From Pseudomonas pergaminensis (GTDB lineage: Bacteria > Pseudomonadota > Gammaproteobacteria > Pseudomonadales > Pseudomonadaceae): 64,000 nucleotides of DNA. The stretch covers positions 5,798,501 through 5,862,500 of the forward strand of contig NZ_CP078013.2 of assembly GCF_024112395.2 (NCBI RefSeq), written 5' to 3'. Position 1 is the first letter of the stretch, and every line of letters begins with the position of its first letter. The position numbers and the translations under genes were made by a program. Below are positions 22,185 through 30,588 of the stretch, in pieces. The notes beneath the pieces were generated by a model, which saw nothing but the letters and a program-made list of their open reading frames with translations, ran no database searches and was not told the DNA's origin.

Positions 22185-23222
22185 ATGAAACTCGCCCCCG
22201 CTCAACTCGCCAAACACCTGCAAGGTGGCCTTGCGCCTGTCTACATTGTCAGCGGTGATGACCCGCTGCTGTGCCAGGAAGCCGCCGACGCCATTCGCAC
22301 CGCTGCACGCCAGCAAGGTTTCGACGAACGCCAGGTCTTCAGCGCCGACGCCAGTTTCGATTGGGGCACGTTGCTGCAAGCCGGCGCAAGCATGTCGCTG
22401 TTCGCCGAAAAACGCCTGCTGGAACTGCGCCTGCCGTCGGGCAAGCCTGGCGACAAAGGCGCCGCCGCCCTGATGGAGTACTGCTCGCGACCGGCCGAGG
22501 ACACGGTGCTGTTGATCAGCCTGCCCAAGCTCGACGGCAGCGCGCAGAAAACCAAATGGGGCAAGGCCTTGGTGGAAGGGGCGCAGACCCAGTTCATCCA
22601 GATCTGGCCGGTGGACAGCAGCCAGCTGCCGCAATGGATTCGCCAACGCCTGTCCCAATCCGGGCTGTCGGCGACCCAGGATGCAGTGGAGCTGATCGCG
22701 GCTCGGGTCGAAGGCAACTTGCTGGCCGCCGCCCAGGAGATCGAAAAGCTCAAGCTGATGGCCGAAGACGGGCAGATAACCGTCGAGACCGTCCAGGGCG
22801 CTGTGGCGGATAGCGCACGCTTTGATGTATTCGGGCTGGTGGACGCGATCCTCAATGGCGAACCCGCCCACGCGCTGCGCATGCTGGAAGGCCTGCGCGG
22901 CGAAGGCGTGGAGCCACCGGTGATTCTGTGGGCCCTGGCTCGCGAACTGCGAGTGCTGGCCAATATTGCCCTGCAATACAGCCAGGGCACGCCGCTGGAC
23001 AAAGCCTTCAGCCAAGCCAGGCCACCGGTCTGGGACAAACGCAAACCGCTGATGAGCAAAGCGTTGCAACGGCACTCAGCGCAACGCTGGGCGCAGCTTT
23101 TGCTGGAGGCTCAGCGCATTGATGCGCAGATCAAGGGCCAGGCGGCGGGATCGCCGTGGATGAGCCTGAGCCGTTTGTCGCTGTTGATGGCTGGACAGCG
23201 CCTGACCCTCCCCGCCGAATAA
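22185..23222 (+). CDS. holA: DNA polymerase III subunit delta
   Basis: 345 residues, the usual length. Delta opens the beta clamp within the clamp loader. Visible family blocks are PAQLAKHLQGGLAPVYIVSG, DDPLLCQEAADAIR, ASFDWGTLLQAGASMSLFAE and RVEGNLLAAAQEIEKLKLM. It follows lptE by 39 bp. The start has no recognisable ribosome site, only a strong hairpin ending 9 bases earlier; the start is kept because conservation begins at once (MKLAPAQLAKHLQ). Confidence 0.95.
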   Translation: MKLAPAQLAKHLQGGLAPVYIVSGDDPLLCQEAADAIRTAARQQGFDERQVFSADASFDWGTLLQAGASMSLFAEKRLLELRLPSGKPGDKGAAALMEYCSRPAEDTVLLISLPKLDGSAQKTKWGKALVEGAQTQFIQIWPVDSSQLPQWIRQRLSQSGLSATQDAVELIAARVEGNLLAAAQEIEKLKLMAEDGQITVETVQGAVADSARFDVFGLVDAILNGEPAHALRMLEGLRGEGVEPPVILWALARELRVLANIALQYSQGTPLDKAFSQARPPVWDKRKPLMSKALQRHSAQRWAQLLLEAQRIDAQIKGQAAGSPWMSLSRLSLLMAGQRLTLPAE

Positions 23223-23246
23223 CCCCGTCCAGGCACTACATTTCCC

Positions 23247-23337
23247 TGTGGGAGCTGGCTTGCCTGCGATAGCGGTGGGTCAGCTTGCATGTCCGGCACT
23301 GACATACTGATTTCGCAGGCAAGCCAGCTCCCACATT
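23247..23337. repeat. REP pair between holA and arfA
   Basis: TGTGGGAGCTGGCTTGCCTG at 23248 and the inverse GCAGGCAAGCCAGCTCCCAC at 23315-23334, around a 45-bp spacer. Confidence 0.9.
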
Positions 23338-23449
23338 AACCGTGCCCACTTCAGGTTGCGAAAACGCCTACATATCGCAGGGCTTTACAGCAGCCCAACT
23401 TCGGCAGATGATTCGCACCGCTTTATCCCACCTGTCGAGAGTACCGATC

Positions 23450-23614
23450 ATGAGCAAAAAGCCATCCAAGCATGGCCCCAACAAGGCCAAATCCATCATC
23501 GCCCAGCCACTGTTCCGCAGCCGTCAGGAACGCGCCGGCAAGGGCAAAGGCAGCTACCGCCGCGAACCCTTCCAGTCTAATAGCTGGGAGGCTTCTTACT
23601 TTCTGGCTGCCTGA
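23450..23614 (+). CDS. arfA: Alternative ribosome-rescue factor ArfA
   Basis: 54 residues, very basic. The ArfA core is present: IIAQPLFRSRQERAGKGKGS followed by YRRE and NSWEAS, matching the E. coli block around PLFRQRVEKNKKGKGSY..WEAS. ArfA recruits RF2 to ribosomes stalled on broken mRNA and backs up tmRNA. In E. coli the arfA message is cut or terminated inside the coding region, so that the active protein is made only when tmRNA fails. The same logic seems present here: a hairpin with a pyrimidine-rich tail lies within the gene (23568-23591), and the full-length protein ends in YFLAA, like the degron end of the ssrA tag. The start is the ATG at 23450; an in-frame upstream codon lacks conservation. 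Confidence 0.9.
   Translation: MSKKPSKHGPNKAKSIIAQPLFRSRQERAGKGKGSYRREPFQSNSWEASYFLAA
23568..23591 (+). terminator. Intragenic hairpin in arfA (terminator or RNase III site)
   Basis: CCTTCCAG (23568-23575) pairs with CTGGGAGG (23584-23591), eight pairs with one G-U, eight-base loop, followed by CTTCTTACTTTCT. It lies 21 bp upstream of the arfA stop codon. Transcripts ending or cut here would lack a stop codon, the known trigger for tmRNA control of arfA in E. coli. Confidence 0.6.
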
Positions 23615-23675
23615 AGGCAAGCGCCCCTCTGGCATGATAAGGTCTGCACCTGATTTGTAATCCCTGGACCTGTGC

Positions 23676-25001
23676 ATGCCCTCTAGTCTTTCCCGTCGCT
23701 GGCACCTTCGCCAATTGATCGCTGCCTCCAGCCTCATTCTGCTTGTCGCCTGCGCGGAGAAACCCACCGCCGCCGACGCTCAACCGCTGCCCAAGCTCCA
23801 GACCGCACCAGTGGTAGCGCCCGCTGTCGTGGCCCCGCTGGCTGTGGATAATCTTGATATCCAACCGACCCAGACCTTCGCCGAATGGCAGGCAGCCTTT
23901 CGTGTGCAGGCCCTGCAGGCCGGTATCACCCCCGCCGTGTTCGACACCGCCTTCGCCGACGTCACCCCCGATATGGCGGTGATCCGCGCCGACCGCAGCC
24001 AGCCGGAGTTTTCCCGGCCGGTTTGGGAATACCTCGATGGCGCCCTCTCGCCCGTGCGCGTGCGTAACGGCCAGGCATTGCTGGTCAAGTACGCCGATAT
24101 CCTGCAAAGCATCGAACAACGTTATGGCGTCGACCGCCAGGCGCTGGTATCGGTATGGGGCATGGAAAGCAACTTCGGCCAATTCCAGGGCAACAACTCG
24201 GTGATCCGCTCCTTGGCGACCCTGGCCTACGAAGGCCGTCGCCCGGCGTTCGCGCAGGCGCAGTTGCTGGCGGCGCTGCAGATCATCCAGCACGGCGATA
24301 TCCAGGCCGACCAGATGAAAGGCTCCTGGGCCGGCGCCATGGGCCAGACCCAATTTATCCCGACCACCTACAACACCCACGCCGTGGACTTCGACGGCGA
24401 CGGTCGCCGCGATATCTGGAACAGCCCGTCCGATGCCCTCGCCTCCACCGCACACTATCTGCAAAGCTCCGGCTGGCAGAAAGGCCAGCCGTGGGGCTTT
24501 GAGGTGAAACAACTGCCGGCGAACTTCGATTACGCCCTGGCCGACGGAGGTATCCGCAAGACGGTCGCTGAATGGCTGAAACTGGGCATCCAACTGCCAC
24601 CGGGCGCAAGCATGCCGCCCAACGTCGACCAACTGTCCGCCGCCCTGCTGCTGCCGGCGGGTTATCGTGGCCCGGCGTTCCTGGTGCTGGATAACTTCCG
24701 CGCGATCCTCAAGTACAACAACTCGTCGTCCTATGCACTGGCGGTAGGCCTGTTGTCGGAACGCTTCGGTGGCGGTGGTGTGATTCGTGGCGATTGGCCA
24801 AAAGATGAGCTGCCGCTGAGCCGCTCGCAGCGCATCGACCTGCAGACGGCCCTGAGTGCCAACGGCTATGACGCGGGCAACCCGGACGGGATTATCGGCG
24901 CCAACACGCGCAAGGCGATTCGTGCGGCGCAGCAGGCGCTGGGCTGGCCGGCGGATGGGTATCCGACGGTGAAACTGCTGGAATCGCTGCAGAACCGGTA
25001 A
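23676..25001 (+). CDS. Lytic murein transglycosylase, MltB/SltB type lipoprotein with peptidoglycan-binding domain
   Basis: 441 residues. A lipobox LVAC near residue 27 suggests a lipoprotein. The MltB-type (SLT_2) domain spans about 70-360, with catalytic Glu in SVWGMESNFGQFQGNNSVIR, the GSWAGAMGQTQFIPTTYNTH block and DFDGDGRRDIWNSPSDALAS. A peptidoglycan-binding domain closes the protein (LQTALSANGYDAGNPDGIIG). It cleaves glycan strands to 1,6-anhydro ends in the periplasm. The position matches the P. aeruginosa gene PA3992 (sltB3 as I recall it). It is a second paralogue beside mltB at 30.6 kb. Confidence 0.9.
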   Translation: MPSSLSRRWHLRQLIAASSLILLVACAEKPTAADAQPLPKLQTAPVVAPAVVAPLAVDNLDIQPTQTFAEWQAAFRVQALQAGITPAVFDTAFADVTPDMAVIRADRSQPEFSRPVWEYLDGALSPVRVRNGQALLVKYADILQSIEQRYGVDRQALVSVWGMESNFGQFQGNNSVIRSLATLAYEGRRPAFAQAQLLAALQIIQHGDIQADQMKGSWAGAMGQTQFIPTTYNTHAVDFDGDGRRDIWNSPSDALASTAHYLQSSGWQKGQPWGFEVKQLPANFDYALADGGIRKTVAEWLKLGIQLPPGASMPPNVDQLSAALLLPAGYRGPAFLVLDNFRAILKYNNSSSYALAVGLLSERFGGGGVIRGDWPKDELPLSRSQRIDLQTALSANGYDAGNPDGIIGANTRKAIRAAQQALGWPADGYPTVKLLESLQNR

Positions 25002-25023
25002 ACCGTCGCACGGCAACTACCGT

Positions 25024-25088
25024 TATCGCAGGCAAGCCAGCTCCCACAGGGGAATACGTTCCAAGTGTGGGAGCTGGCTTGCCTGCGA
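25024..25088. repeat. REP pair, outward orientation, short spacer
   Basis: TATCGCAGGCAAGCCAGCTC at 25024 and GTGGGAGCTGGCTTGCCTGC at 25067, GGGAG ends facing inward, spacer only about 17 bp. It lies between the ends of the convergent transglycosylase and ldcA genes. Confidence 0.88.
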
Positions 25089-25114
25089 AGACGGCCTGAC
25101 AGGCAACCTCAAAC

Positions 25115-26035
25115 TCAAGGCTTAAGCACTACATCCTGCTCCAACACCACCCGCTGCTCCCCCGCATCCAGCCTCACCAACGCGCCCATCGGCAAGGTCA
25201 GGTTCGGATCACAATGCCCACTGCGCCAGCCGGCCAATACCGGAACGCCCAGCGGCGCAAAGGTCTGCTTCAACAGCCGCTCCAACGCCACGTTATCCAC
25301 GCCCGCCACATCCCCCACCAGCACGCCGGCAACCTGCGCCAGCTTGCCCGCCAGACGCAGGTGCGTGAGCAGGCGGTCGATGCGATAGATCGGCTCGTTG
25401 ACATCCTCGATAAGCAGAATGATGCCGTCGGCGTCGATTTCGTAAGGCGTGCCCATCACTGCGGCGATCATCGACAAGTTGCCGCCCAGCAAGCGCCCGC
25501 AGGCGATGCCAGGCTCGATGGTGGTCAACGGGTAGGCCACCGGGTGAACCAACTCGCTGCCGGCGCCCAGTTGGCCGCGCAGCAGGCTGAACAGGGAGGA
25601 CTCGGTGGGTTGTTGCTTGCCGCCGAGCAGGTCGGCATTCAGCATCGGGCCGTGAAAGGTCACAAAACCGGCGTAGCGGCTGATTGCCAAGTGCAGCGCG
25701 GTGATGTCGCTGTAACCCACGAAGGGTTTGGGGTTGGCCCGCAGCAGGTCGAAGTCCAGGCTGTCGAGCAAGCGTGGCGTGCCGTACCCGCCGCGCAAGC
25801 AGAAGATCGCATCGATTTCAGGGTCTGCAAAGGCTTTGTGAAGGTCGGCGAGGCGGGTTTTATCGCTACCGGCGAGGTAGCCGTCGCGCTCATAGACACC
25901 GGGGAAGATTCGCAGGTCGTAGCCGCGGGCGCGCATCCATTGGCCGGCTTTTTCGACGTCCAGGGTGGCGGGGCCGGCGGGGGCGATCAGGGCGATGGTG
26001 CCTTCGGGTCGCAAGGCAGGTACGGCGACAGTCAT
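25115..26035 (-). CDS. ldcA: Muramoyltetrapeptide (LD-)carboxypeptidase, family S66
   Basis: 306 residues. It removes the terminal D-Ala from tetrapeptides during peptidoglycan recycling in the cytoplasm. The S66 triad is visible: Ser in KPFVGYSDITALH, Glu in ILLIEDVNEPIYRIDR and His in WRSGHCDPNLTLPMG. There is no signal peptide. The ATG at 26035 has AAGGAG eight bases upstream and is preferred to the TTG two codons earlier. It lies between REP elements, separate from lipA. Confidence 0.92.
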   Translation of the reverse strand: MTVAVPALRPEGTIALIAPAGPATLDVEKAGQWMRARGYDLRIFPGVYERDGYLAGSDKTRLADLHKAFADPEIDAIFCLRGGYGTPRLLDSLDFDLLRANPKPFVGYSDITALHLAISRYAGFVTFHGPMLNADLLGGKQQPTESSLFSLLRGQLGAGSELVHPVAYPLTTIEPGIACGRLLGGNLSMIAAVMGTPYEIDADGIILLIEDVNEPIYRIDRLLTHLRLAGKLAQVAGVLVGDVAGVDNVALERLLKQTFAPLGVPVLAGWRSGHCDPNLTLPMGALVRLDAGEQRVVLEQDVVLKP

Positions 26036-26066
26036 CCACAATTCTCCTTACCCAACGCAGAACCAA

Positions 26067-26189
26067 ATGTGGGAGCGGGCTTGTGTGAGAGCTGGCTTGC
26101 CTGCGATGGCATCACCTCGGTGCATCTGTTGTACCGAGGCGTCTGCATCGCGGGCAAGCCCGGCTCCCACACAAGCCCACTCCCACATT
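26067..26189. repeat. Composite REP: one inverted pair nested in another
   Basis: Outer arms: ATGTGGGAGCGGGCTTGTGT at 26067 and ACACAAGCCCACTCCCACAT at 26169-26188. Inner arms: GAGAGCTGGCTTGCCTGCGATG at about 26087 and CATCGCGGGCAAGCCCGGCTCCCACAC at about 26146. Between the inner arms is a third palindrome, CACCTCGG...CCGAGGCG. The outer and inner cores belong to different REP classes, as if one inserted into the other. Confidence 0.82.
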
Positions 26190-26216
26190 GGATCAGCGGT
26201 GTTGCCCGAATCTGTA

Positions 26217-27242
26217 TTACGAAACCAGGCTAGCCTTGACCAGCTTGGCCTGCTCGTCCGCATGGTACGAGGAGCGCACCAACGGGCCCGAGGCCACGTT
26301 CTTGAAGCCCATCTTGTAGCCTTCTTCGGCGAACCAGGCGAAAGTATCCGGGTGCACGAAACGCTGCACTGGCAAGTGGCTGCGGGACGGTTGCAGGTAC
26401 TGTCCCAGGGTCAGCATGTCGATGTCGTGTTCGCGCATGCGCTTCATGACTTCGATCACTTCTTCATCGGTCTCGCCCAGGCCCAGCATCAAGCCGGACT
26501 TGGTCGGAATGTGCGGCATCATCTGCTTGAATTTCTGCAGCAGGGTCAGCGACCACTGGTAGTCCGAACCCGGACGCGCGGCCTTGTACAGGCGCGGCAC
26601 GGTTTCCAGGTTGTGGTTGAACACATCCGGCGGCTCGGCGGCGGTGATTTCCAGCGCCACGTCCATGCGGCCACGGTAGTCCGGCACCAGGGTTTCGAGC
26701 ATCACGTTCGGCGACAGCTTGCGGATTTCGCGGATACAGTCGGCAAAGTGCTGGGCACCGCCGTCACGCAGGTCGTCACGGTCAACCGAGGTAATCACCA
26801 CGTACTTGAGTTTCAGGTCGGCGATGGCGATGGCCAGGCTTTCCGGCTCGTTGACGTCCAATGGCTTCGGACGGCCGTGGCCGACGTCGCAGAACGGGCA
26901 ACGACGGGTGCAGATGTCACCCATGATCATGAAGGTGGCGGTACCGCCGGAGAAGCACTCGCCCAGGTTCGGGCAGGACGCTTCTTCGCACACGCTGTGC
27001 AGCTTGTGTTTGCGCAGCAAGGCCTTGATACGGTCGACTTCCGGCGAAACCGGGATGCGCACGCGGATCCAGTCAGGTTTCTTCGGCAGTTCGGTGGTCG
27101 GAATGATCTTCACCGGGATGCGTGCAACCTTCTCGGCGCCGCGCAGCTTGACGCCGGCTTCCACCTTGGCACGCGGGGCCGGGGCCGGACGCTCGGTAAC
27201 GTCCAGCGTCGGGATCATGGTTTGCACTGCATCAGTAGTCAT
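26217..27242 (-). CDS. lipA: Lipoyl synthase
   Basis: 341 residues. A radical SAM enzyme that inserts two sulphurs into protein-bound octanoate. Both clusters are visible: [12 protein letters not shown] (auxiliary cluster sacrificed for sulphur) and [13 protein letters not shown] (SAM cluster), with the conserved Ser in the C-terminal [10 protein letters not shown]. The N-terminal extension of about 45 residues, rich in Pro and Ala, is usual in pseudomonads. The ATG is 2 bp after the lipB stop, so the two are coupled. Confidence 0.97.
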   Translation of the reverse strand: MTTDAVQTMIPTLDVTERPAPAPRAKVEAGVKLRGAEKVARIPVKIIPTTELPKKPDWIRVRIPVSPEVDRIKALLRKHKLHSVCEEASCPNLGECFSGGTATFMIMGDICTRRCPFCDVGHGRPKPLDVNEPESLAIAIADLKLKYVVITSVDRDDLRDGGAQHFADCIREIRKLSPNVMLETLVPDYRGRMDVALEITAAEPPDVFNHNLETVPRLYKAARPGSDYQWSLTLLQKFKQMMPHIPTKSGLMLGLGETDEEVIEVMKRMREHDIDMLTLGQYLQPSRSHLPVQRFVHPDTFAWFAEEGYKMGFKNVASGPLVRSSYHADEQAKLVKASLVS

Positions 27243-27244
27243 AA

Positions 27245-27892
27245 TCAGTCGATTCCGCCCGTAAGGGTCGTCTGCTCAGCATAGTCGAGGTGTTTGACGA
27301 GCTGCGCACGCAGCCGGGCACTTACCTCGGCAAATTTAATCGGTGTGGCGTGGTCGCTCAGTTGCGTCATCGCCAACCCGGCATAGCCACACGGGTTGAT
27401 GCGCCGGAACGGTGCCAGGTCCATGTCCACATTCAGGGCCAGGCCATGAAAGGAACACCCGTGGCGAATGCGCAACCCCAGTGAGGCGATTTTCGCGCCG
27501 TCCACGTACACACCGGGTGCATCGGGCTTGGCCGCGGCGCTCACGCCGTAACTGGCCAACAGCTCGATCAGGCAAGCCTCCATACGGCTGACCAGGTCAC
27601 GTACGCCAAACCCAAGCTTGCGCACGTCCAGCAGCAGATAAGCCACCAGTTGACCCGGCCCATGGTAAGTCACTTGCCCCCCACGGTCGACCTGCACCAC
27701 CGGAATATCCCCCGGCAGCAACAGATGCTCGGCCTTGCCGGCCTGCCCCTGGGTGAAGACGGGCGGATGTTCCACCAGCCAGATCTCATCGGGGGCCGAC
27801 GTGCCGCGCTCATTGGTGAAGCGCTGCATGGCGTGCCAGACGGGCTCGTAGTCCATCCGGCCGAGCTCGCGAAAGCCCAGGACGTGAGACAT
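27245..27892 (-). CDS. lipB: Octanoyltransferase LipB
   Basis: 215 residues. It moves octanoate from ACP to the lipoyl domains. Motifs are [19 protein letters not shown], the catalytic Lys in [13 protein letters not shown] and the catalytic Cys in [14 protein letters not shown]. The ATG at 27892 shares one base with the ybeD stop (TGATG), and lipA follows after 2 bp, giving a tightly coupled ybeD-lipB-lipA operon. Confidence 0.96.
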   Translation of the reverse strand: MSHVLGFRELGRMDYEPVWHAMQRFTNERGTSAPDEIWLVEHPPVFTQGQAGKAEHLLLPGDIPVVQVDRGGQVTYHGPGQLVAYLLLDVRKLGFGVRDLVSRMEACLIELLASYGVSAAAKPDAPGVYVDGAKIASLGLRIRHGCSFHGLALNVDMDLAPFRRINPCGYAGLAMTQLSDHATPIKFAEVSARLRAQLVKHLDYAEQTTLTGGID

Positions 27893-28167
27893 CACAGCAC
27901 CATGTGCACGAAGCCAGTGGCCCGCAGTTCGCTGTTGATGTTGTAGAGCTGGTCTTGATCAGTCGCAACAATGTGCAACTGGATCGTCGTGTATTTGCCG
28001 GTAGAGCTGGATCGCTCATCCACGCGCTGATCGTTGATCGTCGCGTGTTTACGCACGATCTCGAGAATCAGGTCTTTACGGCCGACACCGGTATCGCTGA
28101 TCACCTTGATGGGGTAGTCCACCACTGGGAATTCGATCTTTGGCGCGTTTACTTCTTTATCGGTCAT
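27892..28167 (-). CDS. ybeD: YbeD family (DUF493/UPF0250) protein
   Basis: 91 residues with an ACT-like alpha/beta fold. Blocks are [40 protein letters not shown] and [11 protein letters not shown]. It is encoded just upstream of lipB in most gammaproteobacteria; a regulatory link to lipoate synthesis is supposed but not shown. The ATG at 28167 begins [14 protein letters not shown]; an in-frame codon 84 bp upstream lies in the terminator hairpin and is rejected. Confidence 0.92.
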   Translation of the reverse strand: MTDKEVNAPKIEFPVVDYPIKVISDTGVGRKDLILEIVRKHATINDQRVDERSSSTGKYTTIQLHIVATDQDQLYNINSELRATGFVHMVL

Positions 28168-28206
28168 GGCGTAACGGCCTCGTAAGCGTAAGCCGTGGCG
28201 ACGGGC

Positions 28207-28237
28207 AAAGCCCCGTGTCGGATCAACACGGGGCTTT
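28207..28237 (-). terminator. Hairpin between dacA and ybeD
   Basis: AAAGCCCCGTGT and ACACGGGGCTTT form a perfect 12-bp stem with a seven-base loop. On the minus strand the tail is short (TTTGCCC), so it may only partly terminate dacA transcription before ybeD. Confidence 0.65.
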
Positions 28238-28251
28238 GCAGGTGCACACAA

Positions 28252-29409
28252 TCAGTTGAACAAGCTGTAGAAGAATAGACGGATGCTATCCCAGACGCGG
28301 CGGAAGATACCACCTTCGTCGACGGCGTCCAGCGCGATCAGGTCGGCACTGTGAACCACTTTGTCGTCCAACTTCACTTCGACCTTGCCGATCACGTCAC
28401 CCTTGGCGATTGGGGCAACCAATTGCGGGTTCATGGTCATGCTGGCGGCGAGCTTTTTCAGCTGGCCTTTAGGCATGGTCAGGGTCAGGTCTTCAGCCAG
28501 GCCGGCTTTGACTTGGGAGGTAGCGCCTTTCCACACGGGCGCGGTCGCCAGTTCAGTACCCTTCTGATAGAAGGTCTGGGTTTCGAAGAAACGGAAACCG
28601 TAGGTCAGCAGTTTTTGCGTCTCGGCCGCACGGGCCTGCTCGCTGTTGGTGCCGAAGACCACCGCGATCAGGCGTTGGCCATCACGTACGGCGGACGACA
28701 CCATGCAGTAGCCGGCTTCGTCGGTGTGGCCGGTTTTCAGGCCATCGACGGTCTTGTCGCGCCACAGCAACAGGTTGCGGTTAGGCTGCTTGATGTTGTT
28801 CCAGAAGAACTCCTTCTGGGAGTAGATCGCGTAGTGCACCGGGTCGACACGGATGATTGCGCGCGCCAGGATCGCCATGTCGTGAGCCGACGAGTAGTGC
28901 TCTGGGTTCGGCAGACCGGTCGGGTTCATGAAGTGGCTGTTGGTCATGCCCAGGTCGGCCACGGTTTTGTTCATCATGTCGGCGAATGCGTCTTCGCTGC
29001 CGGCGATGTGCTCGGCCAGGGCGACGCTGGCGTCGTTACCGGACTGGATGATGATGCCGTGCAGCAGGTCGCTCACGGTGACTTGCGAGCCGACCTTGAT
29101 GAACATCCGCGAACCGCCGGTGCGCCAGGCGTTTTCGCTGACAGTAACCGGGTCGTTCTCGCCGATCTGGCCGCGACGGATTTCCAGGGTCGCGATGTAG
29201 GCGGTCATCAGCTTGGTCAGGCTGGCAGGCGGCAGGCGCTGGTCACCGTTGCTCTCGACCAGCACGTTGCCACTGGCGGCATCCATGAGGACCCAGGACT
29301 TGGCGGCCAGTTGCGGTGAAGCCGGCACCATTTCAACCGCCCAGGCGGCCGGGGTGATGATCAGCGAGATAAGCAGGCACGTGCGTTTGGCTAAGGTGGT
29401 GATGTTCAT
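28252..29409 (-). CDS. dacA: D-alanyl-D-alanine carboxypeptidase (PBP5/6 type)
   Basis: 385 residues. After a signal peptide (1-24) comes a DD-carboxypeptidase with the three serine motifs SxxK (PPASLTKLMTAYIA), SxN (IIQSGNDASVALAEH) and KTG (VDGLKTGHTDEAGYCM). It ends in the PBP5 C-terminal beta domain and an amphipathic anchor (GGIFRRVWDSIRLFFYSLFN) that binds the outer face of the inner membrane. It trims pentapeptides. The gene is called dacC in some P. aeruginosa annotations. It lies downstream of rlpA in the envelope block. Confidence 0.96.
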   Translation of the reverse strand: MNITTLAKRTCLLISLIITPAAWAVEMVPASPQLAAKSWVLMDAASGNVLVESNGDQRLPPASLTKLMTAYIATLEIRRGQIGENDPVTVSENAWRTGGSRMFIKVGSQVTVSDLLHGIIIQSGNDASVALAEHIAGSEDAFADMMNKTVADLGMTNSHFMNPTGLPNPEHYSSAHDMAILARAIIRVDPVHYAIYSQKEFFWNNIKQPNRNLLLWRDKTVDGLKTGHTDEAGYCMVSSAVRDGQRLIAVVFGTNSEQARAAETQKLLTYGFRFFETQTFYQKGTELATAPVWKGATSQVKAGLAEDLTLTMPKGQLKKLAASMTMNPQLVAPIAKGDVIGKVEVKLDDKVVHSADLIALDAVDEGGIFRRVWDSIRLFFYSLFN

Positions 29410-29589
29410 CCGTCTCTCGAAATTGCTTATGGAAACTTGCCCTCGCGGGCAAAACTTATTCAGACAGCCCGCTTCCAGACTGTCACGTGTTCGGTTGCCC
29501 GCTCACCCCTTGCCCCTGGGTTTTTATTGTTCAACGAGCCAACAACCAGGGTCCGAGCCCGCGCACGAGCTTGAACCATCAATGCTTAC

Positions 29590-30588
29590 TTATTCTGCTG
29601 TGACCACGCTGGGCTGCCCCAGGTTGGCCAGGCGCACGCTGTTCTGCACCTGCGCGACCTCGCTCGGCGAGCCGATCGGGCCCATGCGTACACGGTGCAA
29701 CGTCTGCTGGTTACGCACGATGGAGCTGATAAATACCGGCGCGTTGACCATGCTGCTCAGCTTGGACCTTAACAGTTCTGCCGCATCCGGGTTGGCGAAA
29801 GCGCCCACCTGCAAATATTGTCCGCCTGCCAGCGAAGCGCCCTGGGCGGCTTGCGGCACGGCCACGGTGTCCGGGGCGTGCTGCTGTGGCGGCGGTGTCC
29901 ACTGCTCGACCTTGCCGGCCGACGCGGTGATTTGCGGTTGCGGAGTCTGCGGCTCATTGAGCATCAACGGCGCCGGCTTGCCACGCTGGGCCCAATACTG
30001 CGCCGGGTCGATGCCTTCGACCTTGACCCGCGCGGTGCCGGTTTCGGCGTAACCGAGTTTCTTCGCGGCGGCGTAGGACAAGTCGATGATGCGGTCCGAA
30101 TAGAACGGCCCACGGTCGTTGACCCGCAGGATGACCGTGCGGTTGTTATCCAGGTTGGTCACCCGTACGTAGCTGGGCAGCGGCAACGTCTTGTGCGCCG
30201 CGCTCATGCCGTACAGGTCATACACTTCGCCGTTGGCGGTGTTCTGGCCATGGAACTTGGTGCCGTACCAGGACGCTGTGCCCGATTGCACGTAGGTCTT
30301 GGATTCCTGCAGCGGGAAATAGGTCTTGCCCAGCACGGTGTACGGGTTGGCCTTGTAGGCGCCGGTGTGCAGGGTTGGCGTGGCATCCGGGATCTTCGAC
30401 ACGTCGACATCCCACCACGGCGCGCCGTCTTTGTGCGCGCGGTTGATGTCCAGGCCCGGCTGGGAACGGACGGCCGTGCCCCCCGACTTCTGCACCGGAC
30501 CACGGCTGGTGGAACAACTGACGACCAGCAGGGACAACGCGGCGAACGCCACCAGCTTGAGCGGTTGATTGAACGGCGATGCCCGCAT
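29590..30588 (-). CDS. rlpA: Septal-ring lytic transglycosylase RlpA (lipoprotein)
   Basis: 332 residues. Lipobox LLVVSC near residue 25. The double-psi barrel domain (about 100-195) has SGTASWYGTKFHGQNTANGE, with the Glu, His (SAAHKTLPLPS) and Asp (RVNDRGPFYSDR) needed for activity. A Pro/Gln-rich linker leads to a C-terminal SPOR domain (YLQVGAFANPDAAELLRSKL) that targets denuded septal glycan. In P. aeruginosa RlpA cleaves such glycan during daughter-cell separation. The ATG shares one base with the mltB stop (TAATG). Confidence 0.95.
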   Translation of the reverse strand: MRASPFNQPLKLVAFAALSLLVVSCSTSRGPVQKSGGTAVRSQPGLDINRAHKDGAPWWDVDVSKIPDATPTLHTGAYKANPYTVLGKTYFPLQESKTYVQSGTASWYGTKFHGQNTANGEVYDLYGMSAAHKTLPLPSYVRVTNLDNNRTVILRVNDRGPFYSDRIIDLSYAAAKKLGYAETGTARVKVEGIDPAQYWAQRGKPAPLMLNEPQTPQPQITASAGKVEQWTPPPQQHAPDTVAVPQAAQGASLAGGQYLQVGAFANPDAAELLRSKLSSMVNAPVFISSIVRNQQTLHRVRMGPIGSPSEVAQVQNSVRLANLGQPSVVTAE

